Assembly: GCA_038148895.1 (NCBI GenBank)
Contig: JBBVGQ010000002.1
DNA: 64,000 bases
Source of the DNA: Tamlana sp038148895
GTDB lineage: Bacteria > Bacteroidota > Bacteroidia > Flavobacteriales > Flavobacteriaceae
Direction: 5' to 3' (one strand)
Shown: positions 47,113 to 55,226 of the stretch, in pieces
How the letters are laid out: each line of letters begins with the position of its first letter
Numbering within the stretch: the first letter of the stretch is position 1
Translations under genes and position numbers: made by a program
The notes under the pieces: generated by a model
Database searches by the model: none
The model's input: the letters and a program-made list of their open reading frames with translations, nothing else
What the model was told of the DNA's origin: nothing

Positions 47113-47955
47113 ATGATAAATTTTAACGGAGAACTTTTAGGGGAGCACACTATTTTATCAACCAAAAATAGGGGATATGCCTATGGTGATGCCCTTTTTG
47201 AGACTGTAAAGGTAGTTAATGGAAAAATATTATTTTGGGAAGACCACTATTTTAGATTGATGGCCTCTATGCGCATTATGCGCATGGAAATACCGATGAG
47301 TTTTACCATGGAATACTTAGAGGAACAAATCATTAAAACTCTCAATGCCAATGCATTATTAAATTCATCCTCACGTGTTAAATTAATAATCCATAGAAAT
47401 GAAGGTGGGCTCTACACTCCCGAAACCAACGCTGTAAGTTTTGTTATTTCTACCAGTTTTTTAAAAGATGATTTTTACTCAATAACTGATGGCTTTTATG
47501 AGATTGATTTGTTTAAAGACCACTATGTTTCGCCAAGTTTGTTGTCTACATTAAAGACCAATAATAAAGCCTTAAATGTTGTGGGTAGTATCTATGCCAA
47601 GGAAAATGGTTTAAATAATTGTTTGTTGTTGAATACCAATAAGCAAGTGGTTGAAGCATTAAATGGTAACGTTTTTATTGTGAAAGGTAACAGTATAAAA
47701 ACCCCTCCTTTAAGTGACGGCTGTTTAAAGGGCGTCATGCGAACCCAAATTTTAAACATAGTAAAAGAGCTTCAAGAATATGAATTGGTTGAAGAATCTG
47801 TTTTGCCTTTTGAACTTCAAAAAGCAGATGAAATTTTTATAACTAATGTTATTAGTGGAATTCAACCCGTTAGTAAGTATAGAAAAAAAGAATTTGGTAA
47901 TGAAGTAGCTAAATTACTGCTTCAAAAGCTAAAGGTTAAAATAAGGTTGAACTAG
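47113..47955 (+). CDS. PLP-dependent class IV aminotransferase (aminodeoxychorismate lyase/BCAT-like)
   Basis: The 280-residue protein has the fold type IV signature: NRGYAYGDALFETVKV near the start, a LLSTLKTNNKA segment carrying the likely PLP lysine, ALNGNVFIVKG, and ITNVISGIQPV near the end. The family includes 4-amino-4-deoxychorismate lyase, D-amino-acid and branched-chain aminotransferases; the short length favours the lyase-like group. A TATCTTTG element at 47070-47077 may be its promoter. Its stop codon overlaps the convergent yqgE-like stop within the palindrome CTAG at 47952-47955. Confidence 0.85.
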   Translation: MINFNGELLGEHTILSTKNRGYAYGDALFETVKVVNGKILFWEDHYFRLMASMRIMRMEIPMSFTMEYLEEQIIKTLNANALLNSSSRVKLIIHRNEGGLYTPETNAVSFVISTSFLKDDFYSITDGFYEIDLFKDHYVSPSLLSTLKTNNKALNVVGSIYAKENGLNNCLLLNTNKQVVEALNGNVFIVKGNSIKTPPLSDGCLKGVMRTQILNIVKELQEYELVEESVLPFELQKADEIFITNVISGIQPVSKYRKKEFGNEVAKLLLQKLKVKIRLN

Positions 47956-48512
47956 TTATAACTTGGGTTTTCTGGGGCGTTGGACCAAATGCTGTATTCG
48001 CCACCAAGTTCCAACATTTTTTCTTTCCAAAAGGTTTCATAATCCTTTTCTATGATATCTTTTTTGTAGATATTCTCAGTAACCACCCATGAACTTGCTT
48101 TAAGTTCATTTTCGAGTTGATGAGAATCCCAACCAGAATAACCAAGGAAAAACTTAATGTCATTTTCCTTGATGGTATCGTTCTTTATAAGCTCTGCAAC
48201 CTTAGTAAAATCTCCACCCCAATAGATGCCCAATGAAATTTCAATACTGTTAGGTATTAACTGTGGAACTTTATGGATAAAATATAAATTATCCTGTTCA
48301 ACAGGGCCGCCATTGTAAACCTTGAAAGTGGCTTCTACCTCTGGTATTAAATCGTTGATATTGTATTCTAGGGGTTTATTTAAGATAAAACCTATGGAGC
48401 CTTCATCTGAATGATCTGCCAATAAAACTATGGATCGGTTGAATGAAACGTCTCCAATTATTGCAGGTTCCGCGATTAGTAAGTTCCCTTTTTTTGGTCT
48501 TATTGTTACCAT
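47952..48512 (-). CDS. YqgE/AlgH family protein
   Basis: The 186-residue protein begins MVTIRPKKGNLLIAEP and shows the family blocks FNRSIVLLADHSDEGSIGFILNK (first 20 residues decisive), VYNGGPVEQDNLYFIH, LGIYWGGDF and FFLGYSGWDSHQLENEL. It is cytoplasmic; the biochemical role of the family is not established. Flavobacterial genomes often carry it next to HU and the aminotransferase as here. Confidence 0.92.
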   Translation of the reverse strand: MVTIRPKKGNLLIAEPAIIGDVSFNRSIVLLADHSDEGSIGFILNKPLEYNINDLIPEVEATFKVYNGGPVEQDNLYFIHKVPQLIPNSIEISLGIYWGGDFTKVAELIKNDTIKENDIKFFLGYSGWDSHQLENELKASSWVVTENIYKKDIIEKDYETFWKEKMLELGGEYSIWSNAPENPSYN

Positions 48513-48581
48513 ATTGTGAGGAATTAGTAACTAAATCTAATATTTATTTATTAAAAATGCAACTGTTTAATGCATATATAA

Positions 48582-48611
48582 AAAAAGCCTTCATGTTTGT
48601 GAAGGCTTTTT
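48582..48611. terminator. Bidirectional intrinsic terminator downstream of the HU gene
   Basis: A perfect 12-bp stem (AAAAAGCCTTCA 48582-48593, TGAAGGCTTTTT 48600-48611) has a 6-base loop and A and T runs on both sides. It lies 24 bases beyond the HU stop codon on the minus strand. Confidence 0.85.
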
Positions 48612-48634
48612 CTATTTTATTTAACTGTAAATAA

Positions 48635-48907
48635 TTAGTTTACGGCATTAGATAAATCTGATCCTGCTTTAAACTTTACAACTTTTTTAGCTTTAATTTT
48701 GATAGTTTCACCAGTTTGAGGGTTTCTTCCTTCTCTAGCTGATCTTTTAGAAACTGACCAAGACCCAAAACCTACTAAAGAAACTCTGTTTCCTTTTTGT
48801 AAAGCACCTTCAATTTCAATTAGCGCGCACTCTAAAGCTTTTTTTGCTGCTGCCTTAGTAATTCCTGCGTGTTCCGCCATTGCGTCGATTAAATCTGTTT
48901 TGTTCAT
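48635..48907 (-). CDS. HU-family DNA-binding protein
   Basis: The 90-residue protein starts at the ATG at 48907 (MNKTDLIDAMAEHAG). The open frame extends upstream but would cover the promoter. It has the complete HU fold: N-terminal helices, VSLVGFGSWSVSKR, the DNA-binding arm REGRNPQTGETIKI, and FKAGSDLSNAVN at the end. It is a nucleoid protein that bends DNA. A consensus promoter at 48961-48990 and terminator at 48582-48611 define a single-gene unit. Confidence 0.95.
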   Translation of the reverse strand: MNKTDLIDAMAEHAGITKAAAKKALECALIEIEGALQKGNRVSLVGFGSWSVSKRSAREGRNPQTGETIKIKAKKVVKFKAGSDLSNAVN

Positions 48908-48960
48908 AATATAAAATTTAATTATTAATAAATCGGTTAAACATTTTGTTAAATCCTCTA

Positions 48961-48990
48961 CAAATTTATACGGATTATGCAACCATGCAA
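48961..48990 (-). promoter_or_regulatory. Promoter of the HU gene
   Basis: On the minus strand TTG at 48990-48988, a 19-base spacer and TAAATTTG at 48968-48961 match the consensus. The leader would be about 48 bases. Confidence 0.75.
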
Positions 48991-49094
48991 GTAACTGCAA
49001 GGGAAATGCGCAGTTTTGTTGATAACTTGGAGCATTTGTTAATAAAGGAAAGGTATTTCATCGAGTTTTTTAGAATATCAGTGTTAACAAGGGT

Positions 49095-50042
49095 TTACAG
49101 CATTTTGGCATTTTCTTCAAAGGCATATCCGTTTAATAATGATTTTACATCCATCGTCCGTTTTCCTGGAAGCTTAATTTCATCAATTATTATGTATCCT
49201 TTCCCTACGGCAATCTTTAATTCGTTTTTGGAAGATACAACGGTACCTACTGTTAAGGAATGGCTAGTATAAGCTTTTTCAGCTTGGTAAATTTTGATAT
49301 CCAATTCGTCATCTCCATTTTTTAATGTACACCACGCCCCAGGATATGGACTTAGACCACGTATTTGGTTGTAAATGTTTTCCAGTGAATTTCCCCAATC
49401 TATTTTACAATTGTTTCTATTGAGCTTGTAAGCCGTTTTAATTTTTTTAGTTTCTTTTTGGGGAGTGGTTTCAACATGTCCTTTTTCAATAAGCGCAACT
49501 GTTTTTAAAACCAATCTACTACCTATTTCCATCAATCTGTCATGAAGGCTTCCAGCATTTTCATCTGGCTCAATGGCTATTTCTTCTTGAAGAATCATAT
49601 CTCCGGTGTCTATTTCTTCATCAATAAAAAAGGTTGAAACCCCTGTTTTGCTTTCACCGTTTATTATGGCCCAATTTATGGGTGCTGCGCCCCGATAGTT
49701 TGGCAACAATGAGGCATGCAAATTAAAAGTACCATATTCTGGCATCCGCCAAACCACTTTGGGCAGCATTCTAAACGCTACCACAATTTGAAGGTTGGCC
49801 TGTAATGCTTTCAGTTCGGAAATGAAATCTTCGTTTTTTAAATTGGTTGGTTGTAAAATGGTTAAATTTTTAGACTTCGCATATTGTTTTACGGCACTTT
49901 CGTTGAGTTTTCTACCACGCCCAGCCGGTCTATCGGGTGCAGTGATCACCCCAACAATGTTATGGTTGTTTTCAACCAAAGCTTTTAAAGTGGCTACCGC
50001 AAAATCCGGAGTGCCCATAAATACGATTCTTAAATCCCTCAT
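49095..50042 (-). CDS. fmt: Methionyl-tRNA formyltransferase
   Basis: The 315-residue protein formylates initiator Met-tRNA using 10-formyltetrahydrofolate. It shows RIVFMGTPDFAV, the catalytic loop NLHASLLPNYRGAAP, DTGDMI and LSPYPGAWC at the start of the C-terminal tRNA-binding domain. Its start overlaps the recQ stop by 4 bases, so the two are translationally coupled. Confidence 0.96.
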   Translation of the reverse strand: MRDLRIVFMGTPDFAVATLKALVENNHNIVGVITAPDRPAGRGRKLNESAVKQYAKSKNLTILQPTNLKNEDFISELKALQANLQIVVAFRMLPKVVWRMPEYGTFNLHASLLPNYRGAAPINWAIINGESKTGVSTFFIDEEIDTGDMILQEEIAIEPDENAGSLHDRLMEIGSRLVLKTVALIEKGHVETTPQKETKKIKTAYKLNRNNCKIDWGNSLENIYNQIRGLSPYPGAWCTLKNGDDELDIKIYQAEKAYTSHSLTVGTVVSSKNELKIAVGKGYIIIDEIKLPGKRTMDVKSLLNGYAFEENAKML

Positions 50043-51943
50043 AAATGGCTTAGTTTATATGTGTTTGTTGGTGTAATGGTAATAATTTGATGCTCTAAAA
50101 GCAATTTTAAAACAGTTTTTAATTCAGTTTCATCGCAGTTTGTATTTTCTAAAATGCTTCGTGACGATTGGTCTCCATTTTCCAATAATTGGATTATTTG
50201 GTTTTTCAAGGAAACTTTAGGTTGGCTTTTTTCCACTTGCTTTGACTGAATACAAACCGAGCAAATGCCACAAGGTTTTGTGTCTTTTTCACCAAAATAA
50301 GCCAATAGTTGCTCACTTTTGCAAATTGAATCATTTTCAACATAATCTAGCATGGCAGCCACTTGTTGTTGCTTTAACGTGTTTTGTTGCTCAATTATAG
50401 AGGCTATTCTGTTGATGGTTTTGTCGTCTTCACGCGGTTCAATAAAGGTGATTTGCGCATCGGTTTTAGCCAGGTTTAAAGTAATAATCTCGTCATGTTC
50501 CAGTTTTTGTAATGTGTTGACAATTTTATCTTCACTTATTCCGGTTTTCTCGGCAACCTTACTTAAATCTATTTTGGTGATGTTATCAAAAACGCCACCG
50601 TACATTCTCAATATTGACTTTACAAGAATATCTAAGCCTTTATTGGTATCCAAATATCTAAAAAGGGTATTGTTTGGAGTAAGAAACTGCAAAGTTACCT
50701 TGTTTTGAAATTGCCTTGAAAGCGAGATGATGCTATTTCTATCTAAAATCAACAACGCATTGTAGCATAATATGCTATTGAAATTATAGGTTTTGCAAAA
50801 GGTGTTGAAATCAAAATCGAATGTTTGGTATTCGCCCTCTCCGTAGGATATCTGAAAATAGGTACTCAGTTTTCTGTAGACCTGTTTTACTAAATCAACC
50901 GAAGGCAAAACGCTCAAAAATTGGTTTTTAACTAAATCTTTATCACTATTATTTTTTAAAATAACAGCAAAGGCTTTTTCGCCGTTTCGACCAACCCTAC
51001 CAGCTTCTTGATAATAGCTTTCAATACTTTCGGGCAAACTAAAATGAACAACGGTTTTCACATCTGGTTTGTCTATGCCCATTCCAAAGGCATTTGTGGC
51101 TACCATAACCTGGTTTTGGTCATTAAGCCACGAGGTCATGTTCGTTTCTTTCTCGGCATTTGAAAGTCCTCCGTGGTAATTGGTGGCACTGATTTTTTTG
51201 GATTTTAAAAAGTCTCGAAGTTCAATGGTTAGTTTTCTATTTCTAACATATACTATGGATGACTTTTCATGTTTTTTCAGAATGCTTTCCAGCCTGTAGT
51301 ATTTATCATTTTCATGAAAAACCATATAGGCCAAATTAGACCTAAAAAACGACTGCTTGAATATTTTAGGGTTAATAAAATCCAGTTCTTTTATAGTATC
51401 AGCAATAACTTCTGGACGGGCTGAAGCTGTTAGCGCCACAACATTTACTGTTGTTTGAAGCTGCCTTAATATGGCGATGTTTTTGTAAGCTGGCCTAAAA
51501 TCGCTGCCCCATTGCGATATACAATGCGCTTCATCAACAGCAATTAAATTTACATTCATCTGTCGGATTCTATCTTGAACCAATTCTTGTTGCAAGCGTT
51601 CCGGTGATAAGTATAAAAACTTATAATTTCCGTAAATACAGTTGTCTAAAAGCGTATCCAATTCGTCATAACTAATACCGCTGGTGATAGACATAGCTTT
51701 AATGCCTTTATCTTTTAGAGCCTGTACTTGGTCTTTCATCAATGCGATTAATGGTGAAATGACAATGCAAATGCCATTTTTTGCCAAAGCCGGAATCTGG
51801 AAACACAACGATTTGCCACCGCCCGTGGGCAGGAGTGCAAAGGTGTCTTCTCCAGAAATTACGGCATTTATAATATCTTCCTGTAAAGGTCTAAAAGAGG
51901 TGAAACCCCAATAACGCTCAAGTATTTGCAAAGGGTGCTCCAT
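50039..51943 (-). CDS. recQ: ATP-dependent DNA helicase RecQ
   Basis: The 634-residue 3'-5' helicase has Walker A LLPTGGGKSLCF, DEAH box VDEAHCISQWG, motif VI QEAGRVGRNG, and the zinc-binding region with Cys in DSICKSEQ and PCGICSVC, followed by a winged-helix domain. No clear HRDC domain follows, which makes it shorter than E. coli-type or longer Bacteroidota RecQ. Role: recombination and fork repair. It lies 1 base after the AAA_28 gene on the minus strand. Confidence 0.93.
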   Translation of the reverse strand: MEHPLQILERYWGFTSFRPLQEDIINAVISGEDTFALLPTGGGKSLCFQIPALAKNGICIVISPLIALMKDQVQALKDKGIKAMSITSGISYDELDTLLDNCIYGNYKFLYLSPERLQQELVQDRIRQMNVNLIAVDEAHCISQWGSDFRPAYKNIAILRQLQTTVNVVALTASARPEVIADTIKELDFINPKIFKQSFFRSNLAYMVFHENDKYYRLESILKKHEKSSIVYVRNRKLTIELRDFLKSKKISATNYHGGLSNAEKETNMTSWLNDQNQVMVATNAFGMGIDKPDVKTVVHFSLPESIESYYQEAGRVGRNGEKAFAVILKNNSDKDLVKNQFLSVLPSVDLVKQVYRKLSTYFQISYGEGEYQTFDFDFNTFCKTYNFNSILCYNALLILDRNSIISLSRQFQNKVTLQFLTPNNTLFRYLDTNKGLDILVKSILRMYGGVFDNITKIDLSKVAEKTGISEDKIVNTLQKLEHDEIITLNLAKTDAQITFIEPREDDKTINRIASIIEQQNTLKQQQVAAMLDYVENDSICKSEQLLAYFGEKDTKPCGICSVCIQSKQVEKSQPKVSLKNQIIQLLENGDQSSRSILENTNCDETELKTVLKLLLEHQIITITPTNTYKLSHL

Positions 51944-51944
51944 C

Positions 51945-52484
51945 TTACAGGTTTAGCGATTTCAGAATAAAATCTGTTCGGTTATCAACAGTATCAAAAG
52001 GCACATCCACCAAATTATAGCCAAATTTTTGGTAAGTGTTTACTAAATGTTCGTGGATTTGCAATGCTTGGTCAAAATTTTCATATCGTTCGTTGTCACT
52101 CGTGTAAATATCTCGCCAAGGTTTTAAGATAAAAACTCGGTGGTATCTTAAGTTATCACAAGCGGCAATAAATCTTTCGGGGTAGGTGTCACCGATATAA
52201 TCCATATAGGCAATAATATCTGGAATGCCCCGGTCAAAAAAAATGGTTTCATTTTTATAAATATCGGCATCGACAAACTGCTTCCGTCTTCCTTTTAAAA
52301 GCATATCACTAAACAGCAATGGGTTACTTAAAAACAATTGGTCTACACCTTGTTTTTTTGCATCTAAGGTTACTTGTCGCGAAATTTCTTCAAGACAGGT
52401 GTGCCCCTTTTTGATTAAATCGTTGATTAATGTCGATTTTCCTGTTCCTGGCCCACCAGTAATAACAATCTTTTCAGTGTTCAA
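51945..52484 (-). CDS. AAA_28-type P-loop ATPase
   Basis: The 179-residue protein has Walker A ITGGPGTGKSTL at residue 8 and DRGIPDIIAYMDY in the middle, as in the AAA_28 (NadR-kinase-like) family. The C-terminal half is LIVD-rich alpha/beta. Likely a small-molecule kinase or nucleotidase; the substrate is unknown. It is the first gene of the AAA_28-recQ-fmt unit. Confidence 0.82.
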   Translation of the reverse strand: MNTEKIVITGGPGTGKSTLINDLIKKGHTCLEEISRQVTLDAKKQGVDQLFLSNPLLFSDMLLKGRRKQFVDADIYKNETIFFDRGIPDIIAYMDYIGDTYPERFIAACDNLRYHRVFILKPWRDIYTSDNERYENFDQALQIHEHLVNTYQKFGYNLVDVPFDTVDNRTDFILKSLNL

Positions 52485-52566
52485 ATCAGCTATATTTGCT
52501 GTAAAATTCGGAATTTAACTTCTATAAAAAAAATGGAAAGTAAACCGTATATTTGCAATAGAAAAA

Positions 52567-52866
52567 ATGACTATGGGTGCACCTTCAAATTCTGATGAAT
52601 TCTACGAAAAGTTAAAATCTCAGCTCTATGCCAATAATAGTTGGCCAGCAGAATACTTATATAAATTTATAGTGAAGTCTGATGTCGCTAAAATTGCAAA
52701 ATTGGAAGCCATTTTTGATAATATGGGGGCGGTAATTAATACAACCGAATCTAAAAATGGAAATTATACAAGCATTTCGGTAAACCTTTTGATGAGAGAT
52801 CCAGAAGGCGTAATTGAAAAGTATCAGGAAGTTGCAGAAAAAATTGAAGGCGTAATTAGTCTTTAA
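52567..52866 (+). CDS. DUF493 (YbeD-like) protein
   Basis: The 99-residue protein has the YbeD/DUF493 pattern: WPAEYLYKFIV, an alpha/beta ferredoxin-like middle, and a C-terminal TSISVNLLMRDPEGVIEKYQ. E. coli YbeD relatives are small regulators of unclear role. TATATTTG elements occur at 52491-52498 and 52548-52555; the former leaves a more plausible leader. The gene after it starts 66 bases downstream. Confidence 0.85.
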   Translation: MTMGAPSNSDEFYEKLKSQLYANNSWPAEYLYKFIVKSDVAKIAKLEAIFDNMGAVINTTESKNGNYTSISVNLLMRDPEGVIEKYQEVAEKIEGVISL

Positions 52867-52932
52867 TATTTTTTTGTATTTTGCCCAAGCACAAAAACTA
52901 CATGCAAAACATTAATCTTTACACATTTTATT

Positions 52933-53577
52933 TTGATTGATAATCTAGAATATAACACAGAGCGTGAACATTTAATCATTCCCGAATATGGGCGCCACAT
53001 GCAGAAAATGATTAATTACGCCAAAGCCATTGAAAGCAAGGAAGAACGTAATAAAGTTGCAAAAGCCATAATTGCAGTTATGGGTAACATGCAGCCGCAT
53101 TTAAGGGATGTGCCGGACTTTCAGCATAAACTTTGGGACCAACTTTTCATCATGTCTAATTTTGAGTTAGATGTGGATTCTCCTTTTGAAAAGCCTACCA
53201 AAGAGCTTTTTGAGGAGCGCCCAGAACCCTTAAATTATCCGCAAAACCACCCAAAATATCGTTTCTACGGAAATAATATAAAAACCATGATTGACGTGGC
53301 AAACACATGGGAAGATGGCGATTTAAAGGAGGCTTTGATTTATACCATTGCCAACCATATGAAAAAGTGTTTTTTGAATTGGAACAAAGATACCGTTGAA
53401 GATGATGTAATCTATGATCATTTGTTTGAACTTTCTGGAGGAAAAATAAATTTGAAAAATTCTGATGAAGATTTATCGGATGCTTCGAGTTTAATGCGTT
53501 CAAAAAATAAGTTTTCAGGAAACAAAAAAGGGGGGCACCATCACAAAAAAGGTTCAAATAAAAGAAAGCGCTACTAA
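52933..53577 (+). CDS. DUF4290 family protein
   Basis: The 214-residue protein starts at TTG (52933), which gives the usual family N-terminus MIDNLEYNTEREHLIIPEYGR; the nearest upstream ATG is in another frame. It is largely helical, with no signal or membrane segment. The C-terminal 25 residues are rich in Gly, His, Lys and Arg (KKGGHHHKKGSNKRKRY), which suggests contact with nucleic acid. The family is nearly restricted to Bacteroidota and has no assigned function. It lies 5 bases before murA, so the two are co-transcribed. Confidence 0.88.
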   Translation: MIDNLEYNTEREHLIIPEYGRHMQKMINYAKAIESKEERNKVAKAIIAVMGNMQPHLRDVPDFQHKLWDQLFIMSNFELDVDSPFEKPTKELFEERPEPLNYPQNHPKYRFYGNNIKTMIDVANTWEDGDLKEALIYTIANHMKKCFLNWNKDTVEDDVIYDHLFELSGGKINLKNSDEDLSDASSLMRSKNKFSGNKKGGHHHKKGSNKRKRY

Positions 53578-53582
53578 CAGGT

Positions 53583-54893
53583 ATGGGAACATTTAAAATT
53601 GAAGGTGGCCACCGATTAAAAGGGAGCATTCAACCCCAAGGTGCAAAAAATGAAGCATTACAAATTTTATGTGCTGTACTACTTACTTCTGAAAAAATAA
53701 CAATCCACAACATCCCAGATATTGTTGATGTCAACAAACTTATCGAGTTGCTCAGAAAATTGGGTGTTAAGATTGAAAAACTAAAAAGAGGCAGTTATAC
53801 CTTTCAGGCTGATGAAGTCAATTTAAGTTATTTGGAGTCCGATCAATTTAAGGTTGATGGCCGTGGTTTGCGGGGCTCAATCATGATTGTTGGACCCTTA
53901 TTGGCGCGTTTTGGAAAAGGCTACATTCCTAAGCCCGGTGGGGATAAAATTGGTCGTAGAAGATTGGACACCCATTTTGAAGGATTAATAAAACTTGGGG
54001 CAAAATTTGGTTACAGTAGGGAAGAACAGTTCTACGGTGTTGAAGCGAAAAAATTAAAAGGAACCTATATGCTTCTTGAGGAAGCTTCAGTTACTGGTAC
54101 GGCAAATATTTTGATGGCGGCTGTTTTAGCTGAAGGTCAAACAACCATTTACAACGCGGCTTGTGAACCTTATTTACAGCAATTGTGTAAAATGCTGAAT
54201 AGAATGGGGGCCAAGATTAGTGGCGTTGGTTCCAATATGTTGATTATTGATGGTGTTGATAGCTTGGGAGGGACTGAGCATACCATGTTGCCCGATATGA
54301 TTGAAATTGGTAGCTGGATTGGTCTTGCGGCCATGACAAAAAGTGAATTGACAATTACCAATGTGTCTTGGAATGATCTGGGATTGATTCCTGAAACATT
54401 TAGAAAATTGGGCATTACCGTTGAAAAACAAGGAGACGATATTCATATTCCAGCCCATACTGATGGTTACGAAATACAAAGTTTTATTGATGGCTCCATT
54501 TTAACCATTGCAGATGCGCCGTGGCCAGGGTTTACCCCAGATTTGTTGAGTATCATACTTGTTGTTGCGACTCAAGCACGTGGAAGCGTGTTGGTTCATC
54601 AAAAAATGTTTGAGAGCCGTTTGTTCTTCGTGGATAAATTGATTGATATGGGAGCCAAAATTATTTTATGTGATCCACACAGAGCAACTGTTATTGGTCA
54701 TGATTTTAAATCGACTTTAAAAGCCACAACAATGACATCACCTGATATTCGTGCGGGAGTATCGTTACTTATTGCTGCACTTTCAGCAAAAGGAACGTCA
54801 ACTATCCAAAATATTGAGCAGATTGATAGAGGCTACGAAAATATTGACGAACGGTTACGGGCTATTGGTGCAAAAATTGAAAGGATAGCCTAA
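53583..54893 (+). CDS. murA: UDP-N-acetylglucosamine 1-carboxyvinyltransferase (MurA) with Asp at the usual catalytic Cys
   Basis: The 436-residue enzyme catalyses the first committed peptidoglycan step (PEP plus UDP-GlcNAc). It is a two-domain EPSP-synthase fold with GAKNEALQIL near the N-terminus and ARFGKGYIPKPGGDKIGRR around the active-site loop. In most bacteria that loop carries a Cys (GGCAIG) that fosfomycin alkylates; here the position is Asp121. The Cys-to-Asp variant is known in other lineages to remain active and resist fosfomycin. It is 5 bases after the DUF4290 gene. Confidence 0.96.
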   Translation: MGTFKIEGGHRLKGSIQPQGAKNEALQILCAVLLTSEKITIHNIPDIVDVNKLIELLRKLGVKIEKLKRGSYTFQADEVNLSYLESDQFKVDGRGLRGSIMIVGPLLARFGKGYIPKPGGDKIGRRRLDTHFEGLIKLGAKFGYSREEQFYGVEAKKLKGTYMLLEEASVTGTANILMAAVLAEGQTTIYNAACEPYLQQLCKMLNRMGAKISGVGSNMLIIDGVDSLGGTEHTMLPDMIEIGSWIGLAAMTKSELTITNVSWNDLGLIPETFRKLGITVEKQGDDIHIPAHTDGYEIQSFIDGSILTIADAPWPGFTPDLLSIILVVATQARGSVLVHQKMFESRLFFVDKLIDMGAKIILCDPHRATVIGHDFKSTLKATTMTSPDIRAGVSLLIAALSAKGTSTIQNIEQIDRGYENIDERLRAIGAKIERIA

Positions 54894-54894
54894 T

Positions 54895-55128
54895 TTAAGA
54901 AGCTTTAAAATTAGAATAGACTATTTTTAAATTTGATTGATGAGCATCATTGCTTTGTTCGGCAGATTCTTCTTTTAATGATTCAATGTAGTCGTGCAAA
55001 ATAGATAGTGGTATATTAAAGTATTTTGCAACTTTAATGTGGTGTTTGAATTCTATTTCAAGCATTTTATCCTGTTCATTAAAATTCAAATGCTTTACTA
55101 TTGAGGGATTTAAATGTAAGCGTATCAT
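54895..55128 (-). CDS. Small hypothetical protein, possibly KTSC-like
   Basis: The 77-residue protein contains PSIVKHLNFNEQDKMLEIEF and YFNIPLSILHDYIES, which recall the KTSC fold (strand, strand, YxYxxVP, helix). The similarity is weak because the KTSC residues themselves are not conserved. The C-terminal third looks disordered. It converges with murA, with 1 base between the stops. Confidence 0.55.
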   Translation of the reverse strand: MIRLHLNPSIVKHLNFNEQDKMLEIEFKHHIKVAKYFNIPLSILHDYIESLKEESAEQSNDAHQSNLKIVYSNFKAS

Positions 55129-55226
55129 AACATATTGTTGTTTAAACTTTTACATTTTAAAGATAACGCTATAAATAACCAAATCAAATACGCACATCTA
55201 CGTATTTTTTACCTATTTGGAATCCA

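Noticed and set aside
48908..49000. Upstream extension of the HU frame by 31 codons
   Set aside because: It would cover the -33/-7 promoter elements; HU proteins begin with MNKTDLI-like sequence at the chosen ATG.
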